From the NCBI RefSeq assembly GCF_009857445.1, contig NZ_WWCN01000010.1, positions 1 through 64,000 of the forward strand: 64,000 bases of DNA. Direction: 5' to 3'. This DNA is from Duganella flavida. GTDB taxonomy: Bacteria > Pseudomonadota > Gammaproteobacteria > Burkholderiales > Burkholderiaceae_D. Position 1 is the stretch's first letter. Each line of letters begins with the position of its first letter. Positions 33,789 to 43,172 of this stretch are shown here, piece by piece. Made by a program: the position numbers and the translations under genes. The notes below the pieces were generated by a model, which saw only the letters and a list, made by a program, of their open reading frames with translations, was not told where the DNA came from and searched no databases.

Positions 33789-33852
33789 TTTGAAAATATG
33801 CAGTTGTCCGTGATTATGGCTGCACAACAGTCATAACAATTAAGGAGACAAT

Positions 33853-35010
33853 ATGCAACGCACCTTATTGGCGCTATGCTTTACCCTGTGTTCCGCGCAG
33901 GCAGCTGAGGAGACTATCCGCATCGGTGTGATCACTTCCCTCAGCGGTCCAGCTGCGCAAAGCGGCGAGCAAATGAAGGCCGGCATCGATACCTGGATGC
34001 GCATGAACGGCGGCAAGGCGGCCGGCAAGAAGCTGGAAGTGCTGTACAAGGACGATACCGGCCCGCAGCCGGAAGTAGCCAAGCGTCTGGCGACGGAACT
34101 GGTCGGCCGCGACAAGGCCGATATCCTCGCAGGCTTCGTGTTCACACCTAACGCCATCGCCGCAGCGGGCGTCAGTGAGCGCGCCAAAAAGCCGATGGTG
34201 GTCACCGGCGCCGCTGCTTCTGCCATCACAACGCGCTCTCCATATTTGACGCGCACTTCTTACACCATTGCGCAATCAGTGCAACCGCTGGCGCAATGGG
34301 CTTACAAGACTGGATCGCGCCGGGTGTTCTCGGTGGTCGCCGACTATGCGCCGGGACATGACGCCGACCAATGGTTCACCACCAGCTTCAAAGCCGCAGG
34401 CGGCACGGTGATCGACTCAGTCAAAGTGCCTTTGTCCACGCTGGACTTCAGCGCTTTCCTGCAACGCATCAAGGATGCCAAACCGGACGCCATCCACGTG
34501 TTCCTGCCGAACGGCCAGCCGATGGTCGCCTTCATGAAAGCGTATCGCGAGAAAGGGTTGGACAAGGCGGGCATCCGCTTCCTGGGCGGCGAAGGCTGGG
34601 CTGATGAAGATGTGCTGAAGGCAGCGGGTGAAACCATGGCCGGCATCTACACGGCGGGCTACTACTCCTACTTCCAATCCGGCCGCGAGAACGCCGCATT
34701 TACCGAAGCGTTTGCGAAGACCGTGGACAACCGCTTCAAACCCAATTTCCAGGCTGCTTCCGCGTACGACGGCATGGCGCTGATCGCCGCCACCCTGGCA
34801 AAAACTGGCGGCAAGGTTGACGGGCCCTCGTTCATCGCTGCGGCGAAAGGCTATAGCGCTGCCAGTCCGCGCGGCACGGTAGTAATCGACGCCCAGACGG
34901 CCGACATTGTGCAGACCATCTACATCCGCCGCATCGACAAGCTGGCCAATGGCACGTATGGCGCCGTCGAGATTGACCGCTACGACGCGGTCAAAGATCC
35001 AGCCAAATAA
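33853..35010 (+). CDS. Periplasmic ABC solute-binding protein, branched-chain amino-acid (LivJ/aromatic) type
   Basis: 385 residues with signal peptide (cleavage after AQA). Type I periplasmic binding fold of the Leu/Ile/Val family (Peripla_BP_6): IRIGVITSLSGPAAQSGE at the start and YDGMALIAATLAKTGG near the end. Members of this group in aromatic-degradation loci bind phenolic acids. No ABC permease or ATPase gene of this class follows; instead the Rieske oxygenase genes start 11 bases later, so it is an orphan binding protein that must use transporter parts encoded elsewhere. AAGGAGA precedes the ATG. Confidence 0.85.
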   Translation: MQRTLLALCFTLCSAQAAEETIRIGVITSLSGPAAQSGEQMKAGIDTWMRMNGGKAAGKKLEVLYKDDTGPQPEVAKRLATELVGRDKADILAGFVFTPNAIAAAGVSERAKKPMVVTGAAASAITTRSPYLTRTSYTIAQSVQPLAQWAYKTGSRRVFSVVADYAPGHDADQWFTTSFKAAGGTVIDSVKVPLSTLDFSAFLQRIKDAKPDAIHVFLPNGQPMVAFMKAYREKGLDKAGIRFLGGEGWADEDVLKAAGETMAGIYTAGYYSYFQSGRENAAFTEAFAKTVDNRFKPNFQAASAYDGMALIAATLAKTGGKVDGPSFIAAAKGYSAASPRGTVVIDAQTADIVQTIYIRRIDKLANGTYGAVEIDRYDAVKDPAK

Positions 35011-35021
35011 AGGAGAATTGT

Positions 35022-36044
35022 ATGTTCCCATTAAACCAATGGTATGTCGCAGGCTTTGCCTGGGAATTGAAGGACCGGCCGCTCGCGCGCAAGCTTTTGA
35101 ACTATCCGATCGTCATGTTCCGCACCGAGGACGGCGGCGTGGCCGCGCTGGAGGACCGCTGCTGTCACCGCGCTGTTCCTCTGTCGTGCGGCACGCTGGA
35201 AGGCAGCGGCATCCGCTGCGGCTATCACGGCTTGCTGTTTGGCGCAGCGGGGCAGTGTCTGGAAATTCCGGGTCAGGTCAAGATTCCGGGCAAGGCCAAG
35301 GTACAGGCGTTCCCGGCAGAGATACGCAATGAAGTGATCTGGATCTGGTTTGGCGCGGAGCAGGGCGACGCCCCATCCGTCCCGCCGCCGGCAGTCGCGG
35401 CGCACGAGAATCCACGCTACACCTGGAAGGGCGGCGTATTCCATTACGACGCGCCTTACCAGCTAATCCACGACAACCTGCTGGACCTGAGCCACGTCGG
35501 CTACCTGCACGGCCGCACCATTGGCGGCAACGCCAAAGTGCACATGGAAGCGCCGACCACCGTGTCTGGCGAAGGCGATCATGTGCGCGTGGTGCGCCAT
35601 ATGACCGGTTCGCTGCCGCCAGCAACCTATAGCGCCGCTTGGCCGTTCAAGGGCAGGATCGACCGCTGGCAGGAAATTGACTTCCTCCTGACGCACCTGC
35701 AGATCTTCACTGGCGCCGTGGATGTGGGCACCGATTCGCTGGCCAATCCTGAACGTGGCGGCTTCCACATGCGCGGCTTCCATGGCATTACGCCGGAAAC
35801 CGACACCACTTCGCACTATTTCTGGACCATGGCCAGTTCCGCCCATCCGGATCAGCCGGATAACGCGGAAGTGGTGTACCAGCAGACGGCACTCACGTTT
35901 GAGGAAGACCGCGTGCTGATCGAAGCGCAGTATCGCAATATGTGCGAATACGGCGCAGGCCCGATGGTGGACATTCACGTCGACAGTGGTCCGAACCGCG
36001 CGCGCCGCATCGTCGCGGCGCACACTGCAGTGCAGGCGGGGTAA
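35022..36044 (+). CDS. Rieske oxygenase, VanA-like (vanillate O-demethylase oxygenase type)
   Basis: 340-residue oxygenase component. Rieske [2Fe-2S] ligands are Cys47/His49 (RCCHR) and Cys66/His69 (CGYH); the mononuclear iron site shows Asp155, His158 and His163 in DLSHVGYLH. Length and the NQWYVAGFAWEL start match VanA-type demethylases, which hydroxylate the methyl of aromatic methoxyl groups giving phenol and formaldehyde. The actual substrate may be a different methoxy-aromatic or tertiary amine. AGGAGAA precedes the start; the reductase gene follows after 4 bases. Confidence 0.87.
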   Translation: MFPLNQWYVAGFAWELKDRPLARKLLNYPIVMFRTEDGGVAALEDRCCHRAVPLSCGTLEGSGIRCGYHGLLFGAAGQCLEIPGQVKIPGKAKVQAFPAEIRNEVIWIWFGAEQGDAPSVPPPAVAAHENPRYTWKGGVFHYDAPYQLIHDNLLDLSHVGYLHGRTIGGNAKVHMEAPTTVSGEGDHVRVVRHMTGSLPPATYSAAWPFKGRIDRWQEIDFLLTHLQIFTGAVDVGTDSLANPERGGFHMRGFHGITPETDTTSHYFWTMASSAHPDQPDNAEVVYQQTALTFEEDRVLIEAQYRNMCEYGAGPMVDIHVDSGPNRARRIVAAHTAVQAG

Positions 36045-36048
36045 GCGT

Positions 36049-36966
36049 ATGGAAGTTCGAATTCATTCGATTGCCGATAGCGGCGGCGTGCGCGTCTTTG
36101 AGCTGCGCCCCGTCGGCGACGCGCAACTGCCTCCGTATGAAGCAGGCGCGCACATCGACGTCACGCTGGGAAATGGCTTGATGCGCCAATATTCCCTGTG
36201 CTGCCGCGAGCCGGGCAGCGAGGTATACCGCATCGCCGTGAAACGCGAACCGCAGTCGCGTGGCGGCTCGGCGTGGCTGCATGACGAGGCCAAAGTGGGG
36301 ATGACCTTGCAGATCGGCTCTCCACGCAACGCCTTCGCCCTCGTACCGCAGGCGGACATACACCTGCTGTTCGCCGGCGGCATCGGCATCACGCCTATCC
36401 TGTCGATGGCCTATGCCTTGCAGCGACGCGGACAGCCATTCCAGTTGTACTATTTCGTGCGCGACGCGGCCAGCGCCGCCTTCGCCACCGAGCTGCAAAA
36501 TGGGGAAGTGCTGGCGGGTCTCGATCCCGAGCAGACAAAGGCGAGTATCCGCATGCATCTTGCGAGCCATCCGGCTGCAGGAACCCACGTCTACGTTTGC
36601 GGTCCGGCGCCATTCATGCAGACGGTGGCAGCCGAGGCGGCGAATTTTGTAGTGCATCAGGAGTCGTTCGGCGCGCCGCCGATCAGTGCTGATGGCGACA
36701 TGCCGTTCATGCTAGCCTTGCATCGCTCCGGACGGCAAGTGCAAGTGGCAGCTGGTCGCACGGCACTCGCCTGCCTGCAAGAAGCCGGTGTCGAGTTGGA
36801 CTGCTCCTGTGAAGTCGGCGTATGCGGCACCTGCCGCACCGCAGTACTGGAAGGCACGCCACACCACTTCGACTCCGTCCTCAGCGACGAGGAACGGCAA
36901 GCCAACAACTGCTTCATGCCCTGCGTATCGCGCGCACTAACGCCGGTACTGGTGCTCGATCTGTAA
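36049..36966 (+). CDS. VanB-like oxygenase reductase (FMN, NAD(P)H, [2Fe-2S])
   Basis: 305 residues of the phthalate-dioxygenase-reductase class: FMN-binding domain with RQYSLCC, nucleotide-binding domain beginning LFAGGIGITPILSM, and a C-terminal plant-type ferredoxin with CSCEVGVCGTC and a final Cys in NCFMPC. It delivers electrons from NAD(P)H to the VanA-like oxygenase. The ATG at 36049 follows the oxygenase stop by 4 bases. It ends 8 bases before the convergent MocR gene. Confidence 0.88.
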   Translation: MEVRIHSIADSGGVRVFELRPVGDAQLPPYEAGAHIDVTLGNGLMRQYSLCCREPGSEVYRIAVKREPQSRGGSAWLHDEAKVGMTLQIGSPRNAFALVPQADIHLLFAGGIGITPILSMAYALQRRGQPFQLYYFVRDAASAAFATELQNGEVLAGLDPEQTKASIRMHLASHPAAGTHVYVCGPAPFMQTVAAEAANFVVHQESFGAPPISADGDMPFMLALHRSGRQVQVAAGRTALACLQEAGVELDCSCEVGVCGTCRTAVLEGTPHHFDSVLSDEERQANNCFMPCVSRALTPVLVLDL

Positions 36967-36974
36967 AGGCAAAG

Positions 36975-38471
36975 TCAGCGCTCTGCGGATTCAATGATAC
37001 TGGCGAGCAGTTTGCCGTAGTAGCTGATTTTTTCCAGTGTGACGTAGGCGTAGCCGACCAGCAGGCCGCGTCGCACTGGCGGCGACAGGTAGTAGGTCGA
37101 CAGGGCATTCACGCGGATGCCGGATTCCGCCGCCAGTTTGCTCAGTGCGACATCGTCAACGTGGTCGGGCAGCTCCACCACCAGATGCAAGCCCGACTCC
37201 TCGCTGGAGATGGTGATGCTGGTCTTGCTGCCCAAATGTTTTTCCAATGTCCGCTTCAACGCTTCGCGCCGCGCGCCGTAGGTTTGCCGGATCTTGCGCA
37301 AGTGCGAGGCGAAGTGGCCTTCCGAGATAAACTCGGCCAGCGCCGCCTGCACCATCAGTTGCCCCGGCCGGTGCAAATCGTACTGCGCGCTGCGGAACGC
37401 TTCGACCAGCACCGGCGGCAGCACCATGTAGCCGACTTTGATACCGGGGTAGAGCACCTTGGAAAACGTGCCGATGTAGACCACGCGGTTCTCGTTATCC
37501 AGCCCCTGCAACGAAGCCAGCGGCCGCCCGGTGTAGCGGAATTCGCTGTCGTAGTCGTCCTCCAGCACCCACGCCTGCTGGCGCGCGGCGATATCAAGTA
37601 GCTGCAGCCGCCGCGCCAGACTCATGACGGCGCCGGTCGGGTACTGGTGCGACGGCGTCACGTACATCAGCCGTGGCCGCGTTTCAAGATCGCTGTCGCG
37701 CGGCGCCAGGCCATCTTTATCGATCGGCACTGGATGCACTGCCAGATCTGCCGCCTGGAACACGCGCTGCGCAGCCCAGTAGCCGGGATCTTCCACCCAC
37801 ACCGTCTCGCCCACATCCGCCAGCAAGTGTGCACACAGGTTTAGCGACTGCTGCGTGCCTGCCGTGATGATCACCTGTTCCACATTCACCTTCACCGAAC
37901 GCGACAAGCGCAGATAGGCGGTGATGGCCTGCCGCAGCGGCAGGTAGCCGCCGTTGTCGCTGTAGTCCAGCAGTTCCGAGTGCATCTCGCGCCAGACGCG
38001 GTTCTGCAAGCTTTGCCACAGCTTGATCGGGAAGCTGGAGAAATCCGCATCGCCCGGCGCGAACGGCTCGATTTCAAAGCGCGGCCCGGCCGCCGCCGCG
38101 CCCACCCGCGCGCCGCGCTGCGACAACGGCGCCACAGCCGGCGCCACCTGCTGTGCGACTGCAGGCGCTGAAGCCGCGCCATGCCCAAGTTGTGGCAGAT
38201 GCGCCACATACGTGCCACTGCCACGCGCACCGGTGACGAATCCTTCGGCCATCAGTTGTTCATACGCCGCAATCACCGTGTTGCGCGCCACGGCTAAATT
38301 CTTCGCAAGATCGCGGCTGGACGGCAGCTTGGCACCTGCCGTCAGCTGTTGTTTGTGGATGGCTTCCTTGGCTGCTTCATAGAGGCGGCGCTGGGCCGGC
38401 AGGCGCGGATGGAAGTCGCTCAGGGCCAGGATGCTGGCCAGTAGGTCGGAGGCGGCGGCAGGGTTATCCAA
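36975..38471 (-). CDS. MocR-family (GntR-aminotransferase) transcriptional regulator
   Basis: Winged-helix GntR domain (KLPSSRDLAKNLAVARNTVI) joined to an aminotransferase class I domain with the PLP lysine motif GTFSK intact, as in GabR, PdxR and PuuR-substitute regulators. The conserved sequence starts at LDNPAAASDLL, so I place the start at TTG 38471 (GAG upstream); the frame is open back to 38564 with an ATG at 38540, but that extra sequence looks non-coding. Divergent from the TonB/polyamine operon, whose products and intermediates (putrescine, GABA) are plausible effectors. MocR proteins often activate catabolic operons with PLP-amine adducts. Confidence 0.8.
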   Translation of the reverse strand: MDNPAAASDLLASILALSDFHPRLPAQRRLYEAAKEAIHKQQLTAGAKLPSSRDLAKNLAVARNTVIAAYEQLMAEGFVTGARGSGTYVAHLPQLGHGAASAPAVAQQVAPAVAPLSQRGARVGAAAAGPRFEIEPFAPGDADFSSFPIKLWQSLQNRVWREMHSELLDYSDNGGYLPLRQAITAYLRLSRSVKVNVEQVIITAGTQQSLNLCAHLLADVGETVWVEDPGYWAAQRVFQAADLAVHPVPIDKDGLAPRDSDLETRPRLMYVTPSHQYPTGAVMSLARRLQLLDIAARQQAWVLEDDYDSEFRYTGRPLASLQGLDNENRVVYIGTFSKVLYPGIKVGYMVLPPVLVEAFRSAQYDLHRPGQLMVQAALAEFISEGHFASHLRKIRQTYGARREALKRTLEKHLGSKTSITISSEESGLHLVVELPDHVDDVALSKLAAESGIRVNALSTYYLSPPVRRGLLVGYAYVTLEKISYYGKLLASIIESAER

Positions 38472-38516
38472 AGTGGTTCTCGAAAAATAGGTAAAGTGGT
38501 ACTTCTCATGATACCA
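38470..38516. promoter_or_regulatory. MocR-type repeats upstream of the polyamine operon
   Basis: AAAGTGGT occurs twice (38470-38477 and 38493-38500), 23 bases apart, a two-turn direct repeat. The second copy also begins a dyad, TGGTA (38497-38501) and TACCA (38512-38516). AAAGTGGWTCT-like half-sites have been reported for the MocR protein PdxR, and ATACCA for GabR; the match is from memory. Confidence 0.5.
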
Positions 38517-38646
38517 AATTGAATCTACGATGATTGTCATGCGATTGAAATAATTTTCTCCCAAGAGTTAGCGGCATGGCGAAAAGCGAATCGCAGCGAA
38601 GAAATGGACCCACTTAAGACAAAAAATTCAGATCTGGGATGGACAT

Positions 38647-40998
38647 ATGAAGAGCAAGAAGAATCGCCTGACCCAAGCCGTAGCACTCGCATGCGCCGTA
38701 ATGGCCGCGCAAGCCGAAGCGCAGCAACAGCCTTCGGACCAGTTGCAAACGGTGACGGTGACTGCCAACAAACGCAACGAAGACGCCAACAAAGTCGCCA
38801 CCAGTATCTCGGTGATCGGCGGCGAGGAACTCACCGCACAACACCTGGCGACCTTCGCCGACATCACCCGCGCTGTGCCGAATATCGCTTTCTCCAGCGG
38901 CAATGGCGGCAATGCCGGTAACGGCGCCGGCCTGTCCAACATTTCGATGCGTGGCATCAGCTCCAGCGCCGGCTCGGCCACGGTAGGCGTCTATCTGGAC
39001 GACATCGCGATGTCGGTCGGGAATATCTACTCGATGGGTTCGGCGGAGCCCAAGTTCTTCGACCTCGATCACGTGGAAGTGCTGCGCGGTCCGCAAGGCA
39101 CGCTGTACGGCGCCAGTTCGATGGGCGGCACCATCAAATTCCTCGGCAACCAGCCGAACCTGAAGGAGCGCGAGGGCGCGTTCTACACCGAGATGTCGTC
39201 GACCAAGGGCGGCGGCAATAGCTACCTTGCCAACGCCGTGTTCAATGAGCCGATCGGCAACGAACTGGCGCTGCGCGTCGGCGTGCAGACGCAGCACAAC
39301 GGCGGCTTCATCGACCAGGTTGACCGCAACACCGGGGCGCTGGTCAAATCCGACACCAACACCGAAAACAGCGGCGTGCTGCGCTTCGCCATGAAGTGGG
39401 CGCCGACCCGCGACCTGACCATCACACCGTCCGTGTTCTACCAGAAGGTGAAGACCGGCGACATCGACGTCTCCTACACCCAGCTGCCGAACGGTGGTGC
39501 GCCGCTGCCAAACAACCAGGCCGCCAAGCTGGTACTGGAACCGGGCAAGGACGTGCTGCTGGTGCCTAGCCTGACCGTCAACTACGCCACGCCGCTCGGT
39601 GACGTCACCTCGGTCACCAGTTTCTTCCAGCGCAAATTCGACCGTACGCAGGACGGCACGGCCACGCTGTCGTTTGGGTTGGGCGTGAACATCATCAATC
39701 CTGACCTGCAGGCCAAGGTGTTCGATCTGCCGGCGATGGTCTACCTGAACAACGAAGTGCGCCAGTTCTCGCAAGAGCTGCGCATCGCCTCCAAGTCCTA
39801 CGATGCCAGCGTGTCGCCGTGGACGTGGATGGCCGGTGTGTATGCCTCCAACCAGCGCACCAATATCACCGACAACGAGCCGATTCCGGGCCTGAACGCG
39901 GCCTTCGCCTCGCTGGGCCTGAGCCCGACTGATCCAACGGTGATCGCGAACCCGGTCAGCATGGGCTTCCCGAACGATAATACCTACTTCGGCCAGCTGC
40001 ACTTCCTCGACCAGCAGCAGTCGCTGTTCGGCGAAGCCAATTACTATTTCTCGCCGACGCTGCATGCGACCTTCGGCCTGCGCACGGTGCGCGCGACCAC
40101 CCAGCTGCATCGCCAGGGCGCGTACTACTTCAATAATCACCTTGACGGCAAGGACGGCTACGAGAATTCCACCGCCGAAGCCAAAGCGCACAAGACCACG
40201 CCGAAGCTGGCGCTGTCGTGGGAAATGGACCGCAACAACACGCTGTACGCGTCGGCCAGCCAGGGCTTCCGTCTGGGCGGCGCCAACATCCCGGTGCCGA
40301 TGCAGCTGTGCGATCTGGATAAACCAAATCCGCAGTCCTTCAATCCGGACAGCCTGTGGAGCTACGAGGTTGGTAACAAGTCGCGCTTCCTGAATAACCG
40401 GCTGTCGGTGAATGCGTCGGCGTTCTATGTCGACTGGAAGAACATGCAGCAGCAGGTGTTCCTCGCGTGCGGCTTTGGCTTCAACACCAACGTTGGCCGC
40501 GCCAAGAGCTACGGTGCGGAGGTGGAGGTCCACGCCAAGCCGATTCCGAGCTTGGTCCTGAGCTTTGCCGGCGGCATGACTCACGCCACCTTGTCCGACA
40601 GTGACGGCGAAGCAGCTGGCCTGCCGGGCGCGGTCGAAGGCGCCCGCATTCCAGGCGTGCCAAAGTTTAATGCGACCTTCTCGGCGCAGTACAACATGAC
40701 CTTCGATAATGACATGTACGGTTTCGTACGTGGTGCCAGCCGTTGGACTGGCAGCAGCTATGGTGGTTTCGCAGTCCTGCCGTCGATGCTGCCGAATCCT
40801 GACTATCATCGCCCGGCCTACAACGTGCTGGAAGCCAGTGCGGGCGTCAGCTGGGGCAATTACGAGGTGACGGTGTTCGCCAAGAACCTGACGGACAACC
40901 AGAAAATCATCCAGCGGCCGATTGTGCAATTCACCGCCAACGAGGCTTACCGCATCGCGCCGCGCACCATCGGCATCAGCCTGTCGGGCAAGCTATGA
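38647..40998 (+). CDS. TonB-dependent outer-membrane receptor
   Basis: 783 residues: signal peptide, plug domain (about 40-160; LQTVTVTANKRNEDANKVATSI start, VEVLRGPQGTLYGASSMGG), then a 22-strand-type barrel ending in the aromatic-terminated strand region IGISLSGKL. It imports a substrate too large or scarce for porins using TonB energy. The sequence resembles the iron-complex/sucrose/flavonoid-type TBDTs of proteobacteria rather than SusC. Its stop overlaps the start of the polyamine-binding protein gene as ATGATG/TGA, so translation is coupled; the ligand is therefore probably a polyamine-containing compound, by inference. Confidence 0.88.
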   Translation: MKSKKNRLTQAVALACAVMAAQAEAQQQPSDQLQTVTVTANKRNEDANKVATSISVIGGEELTAQHLATFADITRAVPNIAFSSGNGGNAGNGAGLSNISMRGISSSAGSATVGVYLDDIAMSVGNIYSMGSAEPKFFDLDHVEVLRGPQGTLYGASSMGGTIKFLGNQPNLKEREGAFYTEMSSTKGGGNSYLANAVFNEPIGNELALRVGVQTQHNGGFIDQVDRNTGALVKSDTNTENSGVLRFAMKWAPTRDLTITPSVFYQKVKTGDIDVSYTQLPNGGAPLPNNQAAKLVLEPGKDVLLVPSLTVNYATPLGDVTSVTSFFQRKFDRTQDGTATLSFGLGVNIINPDLQAKVFDLPAMVYLNNEVRQFSQELRIASKSYDASVSPWTWMAGVYASNQRTNITDNEPIPGLNAAFASLGLSPTDPTVIANPVSMGFPNDNTYFGQLHFLDQQQSLFGEANYYFSPTLHATFGLRTVRATTQLHRQGAYYFNNHLDGKDGYENSTAEAKAHKTTPKLALSWEMDRNNTLYASASQGFRLGGANIPVPMQLCDLDKPNPQSFNPDSLWSYEVGNKSRFLNNRLSVNASAFYVDWKNMQQQVFLACGFGFNTNVGRAKSYGAEVEVHAKPIPSLVLSFAGGMTHATLSDSDGEAAGLPGAVEGARIPGVPKFNATFSAQYNMTFDNDMYGFVRGASRWTGSSYGGFAVLPSMLPNPDYHRPAYNVLEASAGVSWGNYEVTVFAKNLTDNQKIIQRPIVQFTANEAYRIAPRTIGISLSGKL

Positions 40999-42086
40999 TG
41001 AAGCGCTTCATCGGAATCATGCTGGCTGCGCTGCCTCTGTTGGCGGCAACGCAGGAAGAGAAAGTCCTCAACGTCTACAACTGGTCGAACTACATCGCGC
41101 CGGAGACGGTCCGCAACTTCGAAAAGGAAACCGGTATCAAGGTTCGCTACGATGTCTTCGATACCAACGAAGTCCTGCATGCGAAGCTGATGGCGGGCCA
41201 CACCGGCTACGACATTGTGGTGCCGTCCGAAGTCTGGGCCAGCCTGCAAATCAAATCCGGTTTGTTGAAAAAGCTGGACAAGAGCCAGTTGCCCAACCTC
41301 GCCAACATGGATCCGGTGATGCAGGCGGCAGTAGCCAAGATCGATCCGGGCAACGAGCATCTGGTGACCTGGTTGTGGGGCTACACCACGGTTGGCATCA
41401 ACCTCAAACAGGTGAAGGCGGCGTTGGGCGACTTGCCGATGCCTGCCAATGCGTGGGATCTCGTGTTCGACAAGCGCTATATGTCGCGCCTGAAGTCCTG
41501 CGGCGTGTCGTTCATGGATTCGCCATCCGAGATCTTCGCGCCGGCGCTGCAATACATCGGCAAGGATTTGTACTCCAATACGCAGACCGACTACCAGGAG
41601 GCTTTGAAGTTGCTGAAGTCCGTGCGGCCGTATATCACGCTATTCAGCTCTTCGGGCTATATCAATGACATGGCGAATGGCAGCATTTGCGTGGCGCTGG
41701 GCTGGTCGGGCGACATCAACATCGCGCGCCGTCGCGCCATCGAGGCAAAAAACGGTGTAGTGATCGAAGCGCTGATCCCGAGTACCTCCGGCATCCTGTT
41801 CTTCGACACGATGGCGATTCCGCAGGATGCGCCACATCCGCACAATGCTTTGCTGTGGATGAACTACATCATGCGGCCGGAGGTTCACGCATCGATCACC
41901 AACACGGTGTTCTACGCGAACCCCAACACCGCCAGCACCAAATACGTCAACAAGGACATCGCTGAGAACAAAACCGTGTTCCTGTCCGACGCCGACAAGA
42001 AACGCATGGCCGCACCGCAGCCGGTAGCCGAAACCACGCGCCGCTTCATGTCGCGCATGTTCACGCAATTTAAAACAGGGTTGTAA
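40995..42086 (+). CDS. Periplasmic polyamine-binding protein, PotF-like
   Basis: 363 residues, signal peptide then the PotD/PotF signature LNVYNWSNYIAPETVRNFEKETGIKV and DIVVPSE. In E. coli PotF binds putrescine via Trp, Asp and Glu residues; several matching positions (WSNY, DTNE, SGDIN) are visible. Translation is coupled to the TonB receptor by a 4-base overlap, and the ATPase gene follows after 3 bases. Together with the next three genes it forms a complete type I ABC importer. Confidence 0.9.
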   Translation: MMKRFIGIMLAALPLLAATQEEKVLNVYNWSNYIAPETVRNFEKETGIKVRYDVFDTNEVLHAKLMAGHTGYDIVVPSEVWASLQIKSGLLKKLDKSQLPNLANMDPVMQAAVAKIDPGNEHLVTWLWGYTTVGINLKQVKAALGDLPMPANAWDLVFDKRYMSRLKSCGVSFMDSPSEIFAPALQYIGKDLYSNTQTDYQEALKLLKSVRPYITLFSSSGYINDMANGSICVALGWSGDINIARRRAIEAKNGVVIEALIPSTSGILFFDTMAIPQDAPHPHNALLWMNYIMRPEVHASITNTVFYANPNTASTKYVNKDIAENKTVFLSDADKKRMAAPQPVAETTRRFMSRMFTQFKTGL

Positions 42087-42089
42087 TTC

Positions 42090-43172
42090 ATGGCGCCGTT
42101 TTTACAGATTCAAAATGTGGTGAAGGAATTCAGCGGCGTGCGGGCGGTGGACGATGTGTCGCTGTCGATCGGCATGGGTGAGATCTTCGCTTTACTGGGC
42201 AGCTCGGGCTGCGGCAAGTCGACGTTGTTGCGTGTGCTGGCAGGCTTTGAATCGCCAACCGCCGGGCAGATTTTACTGAATGGGCAGGACATCACTGCCA
42301 TTCCGCCGTACCAGCGCCCGATCAACATGATGTTCCAGTCGTATGCCTTGTTCCCGCATTTGTCGGTGTGGGAGAACATCGCTTTCGGGCTGCGCCGCGA
42401 GGGCATGGGCAAGGACGAGATGCACACCCGCGTTGAGCAGATGCTGTCGCTGGTGCAGCTGTCGGCCTTCGGCAAGCGCAAACCGCACCAGCTGTCGGGT
42501 GGACAGCAGCAGCGTGTGGCGTTGGCGCGTTCGCTGGCCAAGCGGCCGCAGTTGCTGCTGCTCGATGAACCGCTTGGAGCACTCGACAAGAAGCTGCGCG
42601 AACGCACGCAGCTCGAATTGGTGAGCATCTTGCAGCAGGTTGGTGTGACCTGCGTGCTGGTCACGCACGACCAGGAAGAAGCGATGACCATGGCTTCGCG
42701 CATCGCCGTCATGAGCCAGGGCGTGATACGCCAGACCGGCAAACCGCAGGAAATCTACGAGTCGCCGAATTGCCGCTTCGTGGCTGACTTCATCGGCAGT
42801 GTCAATCTGCTGCAGGGCAGGGTGGTGGAAGATGAGAGCGACCACGTGGTGATCGCCTCGGCCGATTGCGACCATTACGTCGGCCACGGCATCACCGGTA
42901 CGCTGGATATGGAAGTGGCGGTAGCAGTCCGGCCGGAAAAGGTCGCCATCAGCACCGAGGCGCCGCTGGGACGTTACAACTGGGTGCGCGGCGAGATCAC
43001 CGAGCTGGCCTACTTGGGCAGCTACACGGTGTATCACCTGCGCCTTGCCAGTGGCACGGTGTTGAAGGCGGTGGCAATTAACACGGTGCGTTATGCCGAT
43101 TTCCATCCTCAGCGCGGACAGCACGTCTACGCCAGTTGGTCCGACGATTCGATGGTGGTGCTGACGCAATGA
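42090..43172 (+). CDS. Polyamine ABC transporter ATPase, PotG-like
   Basis: 360 residues: Walker A GSSGCGKST, signature LSGGQQQR, Walker B LLLLDEPLGALD, switch His in VTHDQEEA, and a C-terminal TOBE domain (about 275-355). Matches PotA/PotG. Drives import of the amine bound by the PotF-like protein through the PotH/PotI-like permeases. ATGA overlap with the next gene. Confidence 0.92.
   Translation: MAPFLQIQNVVKEFSGVRAVDDVSLSIGMGEIFALLGSSGCGKSTLLRVLAGFESPTAGQILLNGQDITAIPPYQRPINMMFQSYALFPHLSVWENIAFGLRREGMGKDEMHTRVEQMLSLVQLSAFGKRKPHQLSGGQQQRVALARSLAKRPQLLLLDEPLGALDKKLRERTQLELVSILQQVGVTCVLVTHDQEEAMTMASRIAVMSQGVIRQTGKPQEIYESPNCRFVADFIGSVNLLQGRVVEDESDHVVIASADCDHYVGHGITGTLDMEVAVAVRPEKVAISTEAPLGRYNWVRGEITELAYLGSYTVYHLRLASGTVLKAVAINTVRYADFHPQRGQHVYASWSDDSMVVLTQ

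Noticed and set aside
38614..40929. 771-codon open frame on the - strand
   Set aside because: Complete antisense of the TonB-dependent receptor, whose plug and barrel motifs are unmistakable.
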